31,128 nucleotides of DNA, from NCBI GenBank assembly GCA_946477805.1, contig CAMKZP010000004.1, forward strand, positions 1 through 31,128, read 5' to 3'. The position numbers were made by a program, and so were the translations under genes. Positions 7,637 through 16,356 of this stretch are shown here, piece after piece. How positions within the stretch are numbered: the first letter of the stretch is position 1; every line of letters begins with the position of its first letter. Below the pieces are notes generated by a model. That model ran no database searches and had not been told where the DNA came from. It saw nothing but the letters and a program-made list of their open reading frames with translations. Origin of the DNA: an uncultured Enterobacter sp. GTDB taxonomy: Bacteria; Pseudomonadota; Gammaproteobacteria; Enterobacterales; Enterobacteriaceae.

Positions 7637-8407
7637 TCAGCTGCGAAGGCCGCGTCCGCGCTGGATTAAATACCAGCACAGCAGGTAGAAGGCGATAATA
7701 AACACCACCAGCACCGCCACCGTGGTGAACAGCGGCACATCGGTAATGCCGAGGAAGCCAAAGCGGAAGCCGCTGATCATGTAGACAATCGGGTTCAGGT
7801 GCGACAGCGCCTGCCAGAACGGCGGCAGCAGCGTCAGGGAGTAGAACACCCCGCCGAGATAGGTCAGCGGCGTCAGCACGAAGGTCGGGATCAGGCTGAT
7901 GTCATCAAACGTTTTGGCAAACACCGCATTCAGCAGGCCGGCCAGCGAGAACAGGATCGCGGTCAGCAAGAGGGTGAGCGCCACAAACAGCCAGGAGTGG
8001 ACCTGGAACGGCACAAAGAACAGCGAAATGGCCGTGACCAGGATCCCCACGCAGAGCCCGCGCGCTACGCCGCCGCCTACGTAACCGGCAATGATCACGT
8101 GCGTTGGCACCGGCGCCACCAGCAGCTCCTCAATGTTGCGCTGGAACTTGGCGCTAAAGAACGACGACGCCACGTTGGCATAGGCGTTGGTGATCACCGC
8201 CATCATGATCAGGCCCGGCACGATAAACTGCATATAGGTGAAGCCGTGCATCTCGCCAATGCGGGAGCCGATCAGGTTACCGAAGATGATGAAGTAGAGC
8301 GTCATGGTGATCACCGGCGGCACCAGGGTTTGCACCCAGATGCGCATAAAGCGGTTAATCTCTTTCGCCCAGATGCTTTTCAGCGCGACCCAGAAAAGAT
8401 GCGTCAT
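7637..8407 (-). CDS. yadH: ABC-2 type transporter permease YadH
   Basis: The 256-residue integral membrane protein has about six hydrophobic segments (near 30-45, 60-80, 115-130, 140-165, 175-195 and 228-248). The pattern is that of ABC-2 exporter permeases. The conserved segment FQRNIEELLVAPVP and the LSHLNPIVYMISGFRFG loop match the YadH/NodJ-like family. It pairs with the ATPase YadG; the two genes overlap by 4 nt (ATGA at 8404-8407), so translation is coupled. The exported substrate is not known. A strong terminator follows immediately. Confidence 0.93.
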   Translation of the reverse strand: MTHLFWVALKSIWAKEINRFMRIWVQTLVPPVITMTLYFIIFGNLIGSRIGEMHGFTYMQFIVPGLIMMAVITNAYANVASSFFSAKFQRNIEELLVAPVPTHVIIAGYVGGGVARGLCVGILVTAISLFFVPFQVHSWLFVALTLLLTAILFSLAGLLNAVFAKTFDDISLIPTFVLTPLTYLGGVFYSLTLLPPFWQALSHLNPIVYMISGFRFGFLGITDVPLFTTVAVLVVFIIAFYLLCWYLIQRGRGLRS

Positions 8408-9330
8408 GCTTTGTCTCCTTGTTTTTCATGCACCAGAGAGACAAACAGCTCTTCCAGTCGGTTCGCTTTGTTACGCATACTCAGTACCTGAATGCCCTGA
8501 GCGCTCAGCTGGGAAAAGACGCTGTTCACGCCCTGCTCGCGCAATACTTCCACTTCCAGCGTTGAGGTATCCACCAGCCGGTAGTTATAGCCTTCCAGCT
8601 TCGGCAGCGGGCTTTTGGCCGCCAGATCGAGAATAAAGGTTTCTGACTTCAGCTTGGAGAGCAGGTTTTTCATCGAGGTGTTTTCCACCAGCTCGCCGTG
8701 CTGAATAATGCCGATGTTGCGGCACAGCATCTCGGCCTCTTCGAGGTAGTGCGTGGTCAGAATAATGGTGGTGCCTTTATCGTTCAGATCCTTCAGGAAG
8801 CCCCACATGGAGCGGCGCAGTTCGATATCCACGCCTGCGGTGGGCTCATCGAGGATCAGCAGCTTAGGCTCGTGCATCAGCGCGCGGGCAATCATCAGAC
8901 GGCGCTTCATGCCGCCGGACAGCATACGCGCCCGCTCGTTGCGTTTTTCCCACAAATCGAGCTGCCTGAGGTATTTTTCACCGCGCTCAACCGCTTCCTT
9001 ACGCTCAACGCCGTAGTAGCCCGCCTGGTTGACGACGATCTGCTGCACCGTTTCAAACGGGTTGAAGTTAAACTCCTGCGGCACCAGCCCCAGCTGACGC
9101 TTGGCGTTAACGACGTCTTTTTGCAGGTCGTAGCCAAACACGCTGACGCGGCCGGAGGTTTTGTTCACCAGCGAACTGATGATGCCGATGGTGGTGGATT
9201 TCCCTGCCCCATTCGGCCCCAGAAGCGCGTAGAAATCGCCCGCTTCGACTTTAAGATCTATTCCGCGCAGCGCCTGAACGCCGCCCGGATAGGTTTTTTT
9301 AAGCTGCTCAAGCTCAAGTGCAATCGCCAT
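8404..9330 (-). CDS. yadG: ABC transporter ATP-binding protein YadG
   Basis: The 308-residue ATPase powers the YadH exporter. Walker A is GPNGAGKS (38-45), the signature loop LSGGM (138-142), Walker B LLILDE (158-163) and the H-loop histidine H195 in TTHYLEEAE. The C-terminal 80 residues form the small extra domain common in ABC-2 drug or polysaccharide exporters. It is the first gene of yadGH and is divergent from can, with 107 bp between the starts. No strong Shine-Dalgarno is visible before the ATG at 9330, though the N-terminus fits E. coli YadG. Confidence 0.95.
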   Translation of the reverse strand: MAIALELEQLKKTYPGGVQALRGIDLKVEAGDFYALLGPNGAGKSTTIGIISSLVNKTSGRVSVFGYDLQKDVVNAKRQLGLVPQEFNFNPFETVQQIVVNQAGYYGVERKEAVERGEKYLRQLDLWEKRNERARMLSGGMKRRLMIARALMHEPKLLILDEPTAGVDIELRRSMWGFLKDLNDKGTTIILTTHYLEEAEMLCRNIGIIQHGELVENTSMKNLLSKLKSETFILDLAAKSPLPKLEGYNYRLVDTSTLEVEVLREQGVNSVFSQLSAQGIQVLSMRNKANRLEELFVSLVHEKQGDKA

Positions 9331-9369
9331 GAAATAAACTTACCTATAGTTCTGACACACGTTGTGTGG

Positions 9370-9398
9370 TTTCATTAAAAGTCGGGTTACCCTATAGT
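9370..9398 (+). promoter_or_regulatory. Candidate promoter for can
   Basis: TTTCAT (9370-9375) and TATAGT (9393-9398) are separated by 17 bp and lie about 40 bp upstream of the can ATG. The region also has to hold the yadGH promoter on the other strand. No confident site was found for that one. Confidence 0.35.
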
Positions 9399-9437
9399 AG
9401 CGCAACGCAATTACTTGGTTACAGGCCGTTAACGTCC

Positions 9438-10100
9438 ATGAATGACATAGATACACTCATCAGCAACAATGCACTATGGTCAAAAATGCTGGTGGAAGAA
9501 GATCCCGGTTTCTTCGGGAAGCTGGCGCAAGCGCAGAACCCGCGCTTTCTATGGATTGGATGCTCCGACAGCCGCGTTCCGGCAGAACGCCTGACCGGCC
9601 TCGAGCCTGGCGAACTCTTTGTCCACCGTAACGTTGCCAACCTCGTCATTCACACCGATCTCAACTGCCTTTCTGTGGTTCAGTATGCCGTTGACGTGCT
9701 GCAAGTCGAGCACATCATTATTTGCGGCCACTACGGCTGCGGCGGCGTGCAGGCGGCGGTCGAAAATACGGAGCTGGGGTTAATCGACAACTGGCTGCTG
9801 CACATCCGTGATATCTGGTTCAAACATAGCTCACTGCTGGGCGAAATGCCGCAGGAGCGCCGTCTCGACACGCTGTGCGAGCTGAACGTGATGGAGCAGG
9901 TTTATAACCTGGGCCACTCAACCATCATGCAATCAGCGTGGAAGCGCGGACAAAAGGTGTCGATCCACGGCTGGGCGTACGGTATCCATGACGGCCTGCT
10001 GCGCAATCTGGAAGTCACCGCCACCAACCGTGAAACGCTGGAACAGCGCTACCGTTCGGGCATTGCCAACCTCAAGCTTAAGCACGTGAACCATAAATAA
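9438..10100 (+). CDS. can: Beta-class carbonic anhydrase
   Basis: Can interconverts CO2 and bicarbonate and is essential for growth in air in E. coli because bicarbonate is needed for carboxylations. The product is 220 residues, matching E. coli. The zinc and catalytic residues are C42, D44 and R46 (CSDSR), H98 and C101 (CGHYGCGG). FVHRNVANLV is also diagnostic. The start at 9438 gives MNDIDTLISNNALWS. The open frame extends upstream to 9366 but would run through the promoter. It converges on hpt, with a REP-like palindrome between them. Confidence 0.97.
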   Translation: MNDIDTLISNNALWSKMLVEEDPGFFGKLAQAQNPRFLWIGCSDSRVPAERLTGLEPGELFVHRNVANLVIHTDLNCLSVVQYAVDVLQVEHIIICGHYGCGGVQAAVENTELGLIDNWLLHIRDIWFKHSSLLGEMPQERRLDTLCELNVMEQVYNLGHSTIMQSAWKRGQKVSIHGWAYGIHDGLLRNLEVTATNRETLEQRYRSGIANLKLKHVNHK

Positions 10101-10113
10101 AGCGGGGTTTTCT

Positions 10114-10155
10114 CCCTCTCCCTGTGGGAGAGGGCCAGGGTGAGGGCATCAGGCC
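10114..10155. repeat. REP-like palindromic repeat, copy 1
   Basis: CCCTCTCCC (10114-10122) and GGGAGAGGG (10126-10134) form a 9-bp hairpin with a 3-nt loop. It is followed by a tail reading CCAGGGTGAGGGCATCAGGCC. A near-identical copy in the opposite orientation is at 17654-17694. It lies between the convergent genes can and hpt and may also end their transcripts. Confidence 0.8.
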
Positions 10156-10159
10156 TTCA

Positions 10160-10696
10160 CTATTCGTCCAGAATAACGACCTTCCCCACATACGGCAGAT
10201 GGCGATAGCGCTGCGCGTAATCAATGCCGTAGCCCACCACGAATTCGTCCGGAATGGAGAAGCCAACGAACTCAACCGGCACCTGCACTTCACGGCGCTC
10301 GGGTTTATCCAGCAGCGTACAGATGGCCAGCGATTTTGGCTGACGCAGGCTCAGGATCTCGCGCACTTTAGAGAGCGTGTTGCCGGAGTCGATGATGTCC
10401 TCCACGATCAACACATCTTTGCCACGAATATCTTCGTCCAGATCTTTGAGGATTTTCACATCACGGGTTGTGGACATGCCGCTGCCGTAGCTGGAGGCGG
10501 TCATAAAATCGACCTCATGGGACACCTGCACTTCACGGCACAGGTCTGCCATGAACATGAAAGAGCCGCGCAACAGGCCCACCAGCACCATTTCGCTGCC
10601 GCTGTCCTTGTAATGTTCGGTGATTTGACGACCCAGTTCGGCGATACGCGCTTTGATCTCGGCTTCCGGGATCATCACTTCAACAGTATGTTTCAT
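10160..10696 (-). CDS. hpt: Hypoxanthine phosphoribosyltransferase
   Basis: Hpt salvages hypoxanthine (and, less well, guanine) to IMP or GMP using PRPP. The product is 178 residues, the E. coli length. The PRPP-binding loop VLIVEDIIDSGNT (95-107) and the GLLRGSFMF segment are intact. The ATG at 10696 gives MKHTVEVMIPEAE. A TTG four codons upstream is in frame but would alter the family N-terminus. It is divergent from gcd, with 207 bp between the start codons. Confidence 0.97.
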   Translation of the reverse strand: MKHTVEVMIPEAEIKARIAELGRQITEHYKDSGSEMVLVGLLRGSFMFMADLCREVQVSHEVDFMTASSYGSGMSTTRDVKILKDLDEDIRGKDVLIVEDIIDSGNTLSKVREILSLRQPKSLAICTLLDKPERREVQVPVEFVGFSIPDEFVVGYGIDYAQRYRHLPYVGKVVILDE

Positions 10697-10825
10697 ATTA
10701 CTAACCAAATGATTTTAGTGAAAATCTCTCAATGCAGGTGAAGGTTTTTCCGGCATCGATACGCAAGCCAGCCATTATACCAGCAAATGGATAAGCCTGG
10801 CGTATGAGTTATAAAAAGCAAATAT

Positions 10826-10859
10826 TGTGATTCCGATCACACTTGTTAATACCTATAAT
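10826..10859 (+). promoter_or_regulatory. gcd promoter overlapped by a CRP site
   Basis: TGTGA (10826-10830), six bases, then TCACA (10837-10841) is a perfect CRP core. A perfect -10 TATAAT lies at 10854-10859. The -35 position for a 17-bp spacer (10831-10836) falls inside the CRP site and has no consensus hexamer. A CRP dimer there would be centred near -32, which suits repression. cAMP-dependent repression of E. coli gcd has been reported. Confidence 0.75.
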
Positions 10860-10903
10860 TAGTTGCTAGCAAATAATTAACAAAACTGACGAGTACACTT
10901 TCT

Positions 10904-13294
10904 ATGGCTGAAACAAAAAATAGACAGCCGCGTCTACTGGTGACATTAACTGCAGCGTTCGCAGCCTTCTGCGCGCTGTATTTGTTAATCGGTGGCGTCT
11001 GGCTGGTCGCGTTAGGCGGCTCCTGGTACTACCCGATTGCGGGTCTGGTTATGGTTGCCGTAACCGTTCTGCTGTTGCGTAGAAAACAATCTGCACTGTG
11101 GCTCTATGCCGCCCTCCTCCTTGCCACCATGATCTGGGGCGTCTGGGAAGTCGGGTTCGACTTCTGGGCGCTGACGCCGCGCAGTGACATTCTGGTCTTC
11201 TTCGGCATCTGGCTGATCCTGCCGTTCGTCTGGCGCCGTCTGATTGTGCCTTCCAGCGGTGCCGTGGCGGGCCTGGTCGTGGCGCTGCTGATTACCGGCG
11301 GCATCCTGACCTGGGCCGGTTTTAACGACCCGCAGGAGATTAACGGTACGCTGAACGCTGAATCTACTCCTGCTGCCGCCATTTCTGAGGTCGCGGACGG
11401 CGACTGGCCTGCCTACGGTCGTAATCAGGAAGGCCAGCGTTACTCTCCGCTGAAGCAGATTAACGCCGACAACGTGAAGAACCTGAAGGAAGCCTGGGTA
11501 TTCCGTACCGGCGACCTGAAGATGCCGAACGATCCGGGCGAGCTGACCAATGAAGTAACGCCAATCAAAGTGGGCAACATGCTTTATCTGTGTACGGCGC
11601 ACCAGCGCCTGTTCGCGCTGGACGCGGCCACCGGTAAAGAAAAATGGCACTTCGATCCGCAGCTGAATTCCAACCCGTCGTTCCAGCACGTGACCTGCCG
11701 CGGCGTTTCTTACCACGAAGCGCGTGCCGATAACGCGAGCCCGGAAGTCATCGCCGACTGCCCGCGCCGCATTATGCTGCCGGTGAACGATGGCCGCCTG
11801 TTCGCGATCAACGCCGAAACGGGCAAGCTGTGCGAAACCTTTGCCAACAAAGGCATCCTGAACCTGCAGACCAACATGCCAGACACCACCCCGGGTCTGT
11901 ATGAGCCAACCTCACCGCCCATCATCACCGATACAACCATCGTGATTGCCGGTTCGGTAACGGATAACTTCTCCACCCGCGAAACCTCCGGCGTTATCCG
12001 CGGTTTCGACGTCAATACCGGTAAACTGCTGTGGGCGTTTGACCCGGGCGCGAAAGATCCAAACGCGATCCCATCCGACGAGCACACCTTTACCTTTAAC
12101 TCGCCGAACTCCTGGGCACCAGCGGCGTATGACGCGAAGCTGGACCTGGTCTACCTGCCAATGGGCGTGACCACGCCGGATATCTGGGGCGGTAACCGCA
12201 CGCCGGAACAGGAGCGTTACGCGAGCGCTATCGTGGCGCTGAACGCGACCACGGGTAAGCTGGCGTGGAGCTACCAGACCGTACACCACGATCTGTGGGA
12301 TATGGATATGCCATCCCAGCCGACGCTGGCGGACATTACCGTTAACGGCAAAACCGTTCCGGTGATTTATGCTCCGGCGAAAACCGGCAACATCTTCGTG
12401 CTGGACCGTCGTAACGGCGAGCTGGTCGTGCCTGCGCCGGAAAAACCGGTTCCGCAGGGAGCCGCGAAAGGCGACTACGTCAGCAAAACGCAGCCGTTCT
12501 CTGACCTGAGCTTCCGTCCGAAGAAAGACCTCAGCGGTGCAGACATGTGGGGTGCCACGATGTTTGACCAGCTGGTGTGCCGCGTGATGTTCCACCAGCT
12601 GCGCTATGAAGGCATTTTCACGCCGCCTTCCGAGCAGGGCACGCTGGTCTTCCCGGGTAACCTGGGGATGTTCGAATGGGGCGGGATCTCCGTTGACCCG
12701 AACCGTCAGGTGGCGATCGCCAACCCAATGGCGCTGCCGTTTGTTTCCCGCCTGATCCCACGCGGTCCGGGTAACCCGATGGAGCAGCCGAAAGACGCGA
12801 AAGGCAGCGGTACCGAAGCCGGCATTCAGCCGCAGTACGGCGTTCCTTACGGCGTCACCCTGAACCCGTTCCTCTCTCCGTTTGGTCTGCCGTGTAAACA
12901 GCCTGCCTGGGGTTACATCTCCGGTCTGGATCTGAAAACCAACCAGATCGTGTGGAAAAAACGTATTGGTACGCCGCAGGACAGCATGCCGTTCCCGATG
13001 CCGGTTCCGGTGCCGTTCAATATGGGTATGCCTATGCTGGGCGGCCCGATCTCTACCGCCGGTAACGTGCTGTTCATCGCGGCAACCGCAGATAACTACC
13101 TGCGCGCGTACAACATGACCAACGGTGAGAAACTGTGGCAGGGCCGTCTGCCGGCTGGCGGACAGGCGACGCCGATGACCTATGAAGTGAATGGCAAGCA
13201 GTACGTTGTCATCTCTGCGGGCGGTCACGGTTCGTTTGGCACGAAGATGGGCGACTATATCGTCGCGTATGCGCTGCCGGACGAGAGTAAGTAA
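10904..13294 (+). CDS. gcd: Quinoprotein glucose dehydrogenase (PQQ-dependent)
   Basis: Gcd is an inner-membrane enzyme that oxidises periplasmic glucose to gluconolactone and passes electrons to ubiquinone. The product is 796 residues, as in E. coli. Residues about 10-140 hold five hydrophobic segments. The rest is an eight-bladed propeller domain with repeated A-x-D-x-x-T-G-K/E-x-x-W motifs, for example ALDAATGKEKW and ALNATTGKLAW. The HHDLWDMD and APAKTGN segments carry the Asp and Lys that correspond to E. coli D466 and K493. No PQQ biosynthesis genes occur in this window. In the host, activity may therefore depend on PQQ made elsewhere or taken up. Confidence 0.97.
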   Translation: MAETKNRQPRLLVTLTAAFAAFCALYLLIGGVWLVALGGSWYYPIAGLVMVAVTVLLLRRKQSALWLYAALLLATMIWGVWEVGFDFWALTPRSDILVFFGIWLILPFVWRRLIVPSSGAVAGLVVALLITGGILTWAGFNDPQEINGTLNAESTPAAAISEVADGDWPAYGRNQEGQRYSPLKQINADNVKNLKEAWVFRTGDLKMPNDPGELTNEVTPIKVGNMLYLCTAHQRLFALDAATGKEKWHFDPQLNSNPSFQHVTCRGVSYHEARADNASPEVIADCPRRIMLPVNDGRLFAINAETGKLCETFANKGILNLQTNMPDTTPGLYEPTSPPIITDTTIVIAGSVTDNFSTRETSGVIRGFDVNTGKLLWAFDPGAKDPNAIPSDEHTFTFNSPNSWAPAAYDAKLDLVYLPMGVTTPDIWGGNRTPEQERYASAIVALNATTGKLAWSYQTVHHDLWDMDMPSQPTLADITVNGKTVPVIYAPAKTGNIFVLDRRNGELVVPAPEKPVPQGAAKGDYVSKTQPFSDLSFRPKKDLSGADMWGATMFDQLVCRVMFHQLRYEGIFTPPSEQGTLVFPGNLGMFEWGGISVDPNRQVAIANPMALPFVSRLIPRGPGNPMEQPKDAKGSGTEAGIQPQYGVPYGVTLNPFLSPFGLPCKQPAWGYISGLDLKTNQIVWKKRIGTPQDSMPFPMPVPVPFNMGMPMLGGPISTAGNVLFIAATADNYLRAYNMTNGEKLWQGRLPAGGQATPMTYEVNGKQYVVISAGGHGSFGTKMGDYIVAYALPDESK

Positions 13295-13299
13295 CTGAA

Positions 13300-13337
13300 A
13301 AGCCGGGTGGCGGCTCCGCCGCACCCGGCTTTTTTTT
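13300..13337 (+). terminator. Intrinsic terminator between gcd and cueO (REP-type)
   Basis: AAGCCGGGTG (13300-13309) pairs with CACCCGGCTT (13322-13331), followed by a run of eight Ts ending at 13337. It begins 5 nt after the gcd stop and overlaps the last base of cueO on the other strand. The A side is shorter, so it may act weakly on cueO too. The stem sequence belongs to the same REP-like family as 23567-23594. Confidence 0.9.
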
Positions 13338-14892
13338 ATACCGTGAACCCCAGCATCATCCCCGTATCTTCATGCTCCAGCAGGTGGCAGTGCGCCATAT
13401 AGGCAAACTCCTTCGGCGCGTCGTGGTCAAACTTCACCAGCACCTCACTTACACCGCCTTCCACCCTCACCGTATCCTTCCAGCCCGCGCGATGCGCGTC
13501 CGGCGCTTTGCCGTTCTCTGACAGAATGCGGAACTGCGTGCCGTGAATATGGAACGGATGCAGCATCATGTCGCCTTCGCCGGAAATGACCCAGCGTTCG
13601 AACTGCCCTTTCGTCGCGGCAAACATCGGCGTGTTCATATCAAACGCTTTACCGTTGATGCGGTTGGCATTGTGGAAGTCAAAGCCATGGCCGCCGTGAT
13701 TCATTCCGCCCATCTTGCCGTGACCCATATTCATATGGCCCATCTGCCCGTGGTGCATTCCGGTCATCGCCTGATTGCCGTACTTCTCCATCAACGCCTG
13801 CATGCCCATCATGTCGAGCATCGGGTCCATAGAAAGCTGTAGCGTGCGCTGCGTCAGCCCCTCAAGCGACGGGAGTGCAGGCAGGGTGGTTAAGCGTTCT
13901 GGCAGCGTGCCGGAAGCGGTCACCAGCAACGGCTGAATGCGCAGCACCGGATGCGGCTTATCAAATGGCGCCACCGCCATCCCCATCTGGCTGACCGGCA
14001 GGGTGACCAGGTCAAACGCTTTACCATCGCTGATGTCCACCAGCACCTCGAAGCGCTCGCCCATCAGCATCGGCAGCTCGGTCACTTTCACCGGCTCCGG
14101 CAGCAGGCCGCCGTCGCTCGCGACCACGTACAGCGGACGCCTGTCGCTGGCGGCAAAATTCAGCGAGCGCGCGTTACAGCCGTTAAGCAGGCGCAGGCGC
14201 AGCCAGCCTTTCGGCGCGGCGTGCTGCGGGAAAACCGCACCGTTGGTCAGCAGGGTGTCGCCAAACCAGCCCACCGCCGCGCTCATTACATCCAGCTGAT
14301 AGTCAATCTGCCCCTCTGCGGTGAATTTTTTATCCTGCACGATCACCGGGATATCGTCGATGCCCCACTGTTTTGGCAGGCGCAGCAGGCGGCTTTCGTC
14401 GTCGTCAATCAGCACCAGCCCCGCCAGCCCCATCGCCACCTGGTGGCCCGTTTTGCCATGCTGATGCGGGTGGAACCAGCAGGTGGCCGCGCGCTGGTCA
14501 GGGGTGAAGGTCACGCTGCGCTTGCCGCCGGGTTTAATCACCCCCTGCGGCCCGCCGTCCACCTCGCCCGGCACTTCCAGACCGTGCCAGTGCAGCGTAG
14601 TCTCTTCCGCCAGCGCGTTGTGAATATCGACCGTTACCGCTTTCCCCTTGCGTAGCTGGAGCGCCGGGCCGAGCAGGCTACCGTTATAGCCCCAGGTGGT
14701 GGCGCTGTGCGCGCCGAAGGTCGTTTTACCGGCCTGCACCACAAGCTGAATGCGGCTGCGGGCATCGGCGGTGATCAGGTCAGGGATGGGCAAGGCAGGT
14801 CTGTCGGCTGCATAAGCCGCGCGGCTCCACAGCGGTAGTGCGCTGGCAACACCCAGCGCAACGGAATATTTCAAAAATTCACGACGTTGCAT
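13336..14892 (-). CDS. cueO: Multicopper oxidase CueO
   Basis: CueO oxidises Cu(I) in the periplasm and protects the cell from copper. The 518-residue product starts with a twin-arginine signal (RREFLKYS) that directs folded export. Copper ligand motifs occur in order: HWHG, HPHQHG, HPFHIHG and HCHLLEHEDTGM, the last with the type 1 Cys and Met. A Met- and His-rich insert near residues 355-400 (MDPMLDMMGM, then MGHMNMGHGKMGGMNHGG) is the substrate Cu(I) region typical of CueO. The ATG at 14892 is chosen over upstream ATGs. It has AAGGA at 7 nt, and longer starts would run into the CueR-type promoter. Confidence 0.97.
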   Translation of the reverse strand: MQRREFLKYSVALGVASALPLWSRAAYAADRPALPIPDLITADARSRIQLVVQAGKTTFGAHSATTWGYNGSLLGPALQLRKGKAVTVDIHNALAEETTLHWHGLEVPGEVDGGPQGVIKPGGKRSVTFTPDQRAATCWFHPHQHGKTGHQVAMGLAGLVLIDDDESRLLRLPKQWGIDDIPVIVQDKKFTAEGQIDYQLDVMSAAVGWFGDTLLTNGAVFPQHAAPKGWLRLRLLNGCNARSLNFAASDRRPLYVVASDGGLLPEPVKVTELPMLMGERFEVLVDISDGKAFDLVTLPVSQMGMAVAPFDKPHPVLRIQPLLVTASGTLPERLTTLPALPSLEGLTQRTLQLSMDPMLDMMGMQALMEKYGNQAMTGMHHGQMGHMNMGHGKMGGMNHGGHGFDFHNANRINGKAFDMNTPMFAATKGQFERWVISGEGDMMLHPFHIHGTQFRILSENGKAPDAHRAGWKDTVRVEGGVSEVLVKFDHDAPKEFAYMAHCHLLEHEDTGMMLGFTV

Positions 14893-14926
14893 GTTCATTT
14901 CCTTATTTCCAGGCGGCGATCTTTTG

Positions 14927-14957
14927 AGCATAAACCCTCCCCTTACCGGAAGGTCAA
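14927..14957 (-). promoter_or_regulatory. CueR-type promoter of cueO
   Basis: On the minus strand, TTGACC (plus 14952-14957) and TATGCT (plus 14927-14932) are separated by 19 bp, the long spacer diagnostic of MerR-family activation. An imperfect dyad CCTTCC-N7-GGAGGG sits in the spacer, like the CueR sites of E. coli copA and cueO. Activation by Cu(I)-CueR is inferred. Confidence 0.8.
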
Positions 14958-15037
14958 GCACGGCGGCAATAATAAAGATCGTCGGCCTGGCATCAAGTAT
15001 GCTAACGTTAATTTTCCGTGATGCAGTGGTAGAAGCA

Positions 15038-15385
15038 ATGAAGACGTTTTTCAGAACAATTTTGTTCAGTAGCCTGATGGCGATGTGTGCGAACAGCTAT
15101 GCGCTGAGTGAAAATGAAGCAGAAGACATGGCCGATCTGACGGCAGTATTTGTGTTTCTGAAAAACGATTGTGGATACCAGAATTTACCCAACGGGCAAA
15201 TTCGTCGCGCACTGGTCTTTTTTGCCCAGCAGAACCAATGGGATCTCAGCAACTACGACAGCTTCGACATGAAGGCGCTCGGTGAAGACAGCTACCGTGA
15301 TTTAAGCGGTATTGGCATTCCCACTGCAAAAAAATGCAAAGCGCTGGCTCGCGATTCACTCAGCCTGCTCGCCTACGTGAAGTAA
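15038..15385 (+). CDS. yacC: YacC family pilotin-like periplasmic protein
   Basis: The 115-residue product is closely similar to E. coli YacC. A signal peptide covers about 1-22 (hydrophobic core FFRTILFSSLMAMC, likely cleaved after SYA). The mature part has two cysteines (in NDCGY and KKCKA) that could form a disulfide. The family is related to the GspS-beta/AspS type of type II secretion pilotins. The Cys in the signal region lacks a convincing lipobox, and no secretion genes are near, so the role is unknown. The ATG at 15038 gives the conserved N-terminus. It is divergent from cueO. Confidence 0.9.
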   Translation: MKTFFRTILFSSLMAMCANSYALSENEAEDMADLTAVFVFLKNDCGYQNLPNGQIRRALVFFAQQNQWDLSNYDSFDMKALGEDSYRDLSGIGIPTAKKCKALARDSLSLLAYVK

Positions 15386-15486
15386 CCTTCCCGACGCCCC
15401 TTGTTGACCTTCTGACCGCTTCGGCGGCGATCTGTTGCGCCCCTTCTGCTGGATGTAATGGTTGCTAATGAAGGAGATGACAGCCC

Positions 15487-16356
15487 ATGGCCGACAAAAC
15501 GGTATGGCAAGAAACGCTGCATGACCAGTTTGGTCAGTACTTTGCCGTTGATAACGTGCTTTATCATGAAAAAACCGATCATCAGGATCTGATCATCTTC
15601 GAGAACGCCGCCTTTGGCCGCGTGATGGCGCTGGACGGCGTGGTGCAAACCACCGAGCGCGATGAGTTTATCTATCACGAAATGATGACCCACGTCCCGC
15701 TGCTGGCCCACGGCCACGCGAAGCACGTGCTGATTATTGGCGGCGGCGACGGCGCGATGCTGCGTGAAGTCTCTCGCCACAGGTCGGTTGAATCCATCAC
15801 CATGGTGGAAATCGATGCCGGCGTGGTGTCGTTCTGCCGTCAATATCTGCCCAACCACAATGCCGGAAGCTATGACGATCCGCGCTTTAATCTGGTCATC
15901 GACGACGGCGTGAATTTTGTTAATCAGACCGCGCAAACCTTTGACGTTATTATCTCTGACTGCACCGACCCAATCGGCCCGGGGGCCTCGCTCTTTACGT
16001 CGTCATTCTACGAAGGCTGCAAGCGCTGCCTGAAACCCGGCGGTATCTTTGTGGCGCAAAACGGCGTGTGCTTCCTGCAGCAGGACGAAGCCCTCGACAG
16101 CCACCGCAAGCTGAGCACCTACTTTAGCGACGTCAGCTTCTATCAGGCCGCGATCCCCACCTACTACGGCGGGATCATGACCTTTGCCTGGGCGACCGAC
16201 AACGAGGTGCTGCGCCACCTCTCCACAGAAATCATTCAGGCCCGCTTCCACCAGGCCGGTTTGAAATGCCGCTATTACAACCCGGCCGTGCACACCGCGG
16301 CGTTTGCCTTGCCGCAATATCTGCAGGACGCACTGGCCTCAAAGGGGGTGAGCTAA
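15487..16356 (+). CDS. speE: Spermidine synthase
   Basis: SpeE transfers an aminopropyl group from decarboxylated S-adenosylmethionine to putrescine. The 289-residue product has the methyltransferase-like fold motifs GGGDG (85-89), VEID (107-110) and SDCTDPIGPG, with the catalytic D158 and D161. AAGGAG at 15471-15476 lies 10 nt before the ATG. The stop abuts the speD TTG start with no gap. SpeE and SpeD thus form one unit in which SpeD supplies the aminopropyl donor. Confidence 0.98.
   Translation: MADKTVWQETLHDQFGQYFAVDNVLYHEKTDHQDLIIFENAAFGRVMALDGVVQTTERDEFIYHEMMTHVPLLAHGHAKHVLIIGGGDGAMLREVSRHRSVESITMVEIDAGVVSFCRQYLPNHNAGSYDDPRFNLVIDDGVNFVNQTAQTFDVIISDCTDPIGPGASLFTSSFYEGCKRCLKPGGIFVAQNGVCFLQQDEALDSHRKLSTYFSDVSFYQAAIPTYYGGIMTFAWATDNEVLRHLSTEIIQARFHQAGLKCRYYNPAVHTAAFALPQYLQDALASKGVS

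Noticed and set aside
10114..10155. Palindromic repeats as a CRISPR array
   Set aside because: Only two copies exist, 7.5 kb apart and inverted, with no spacers and no cas genes.
11912..13324. 470-codon open frame opposite gcd
   Set aside because: It is an antisense shadow of a well-supported gene, with no ribosome site and no family resemblance.
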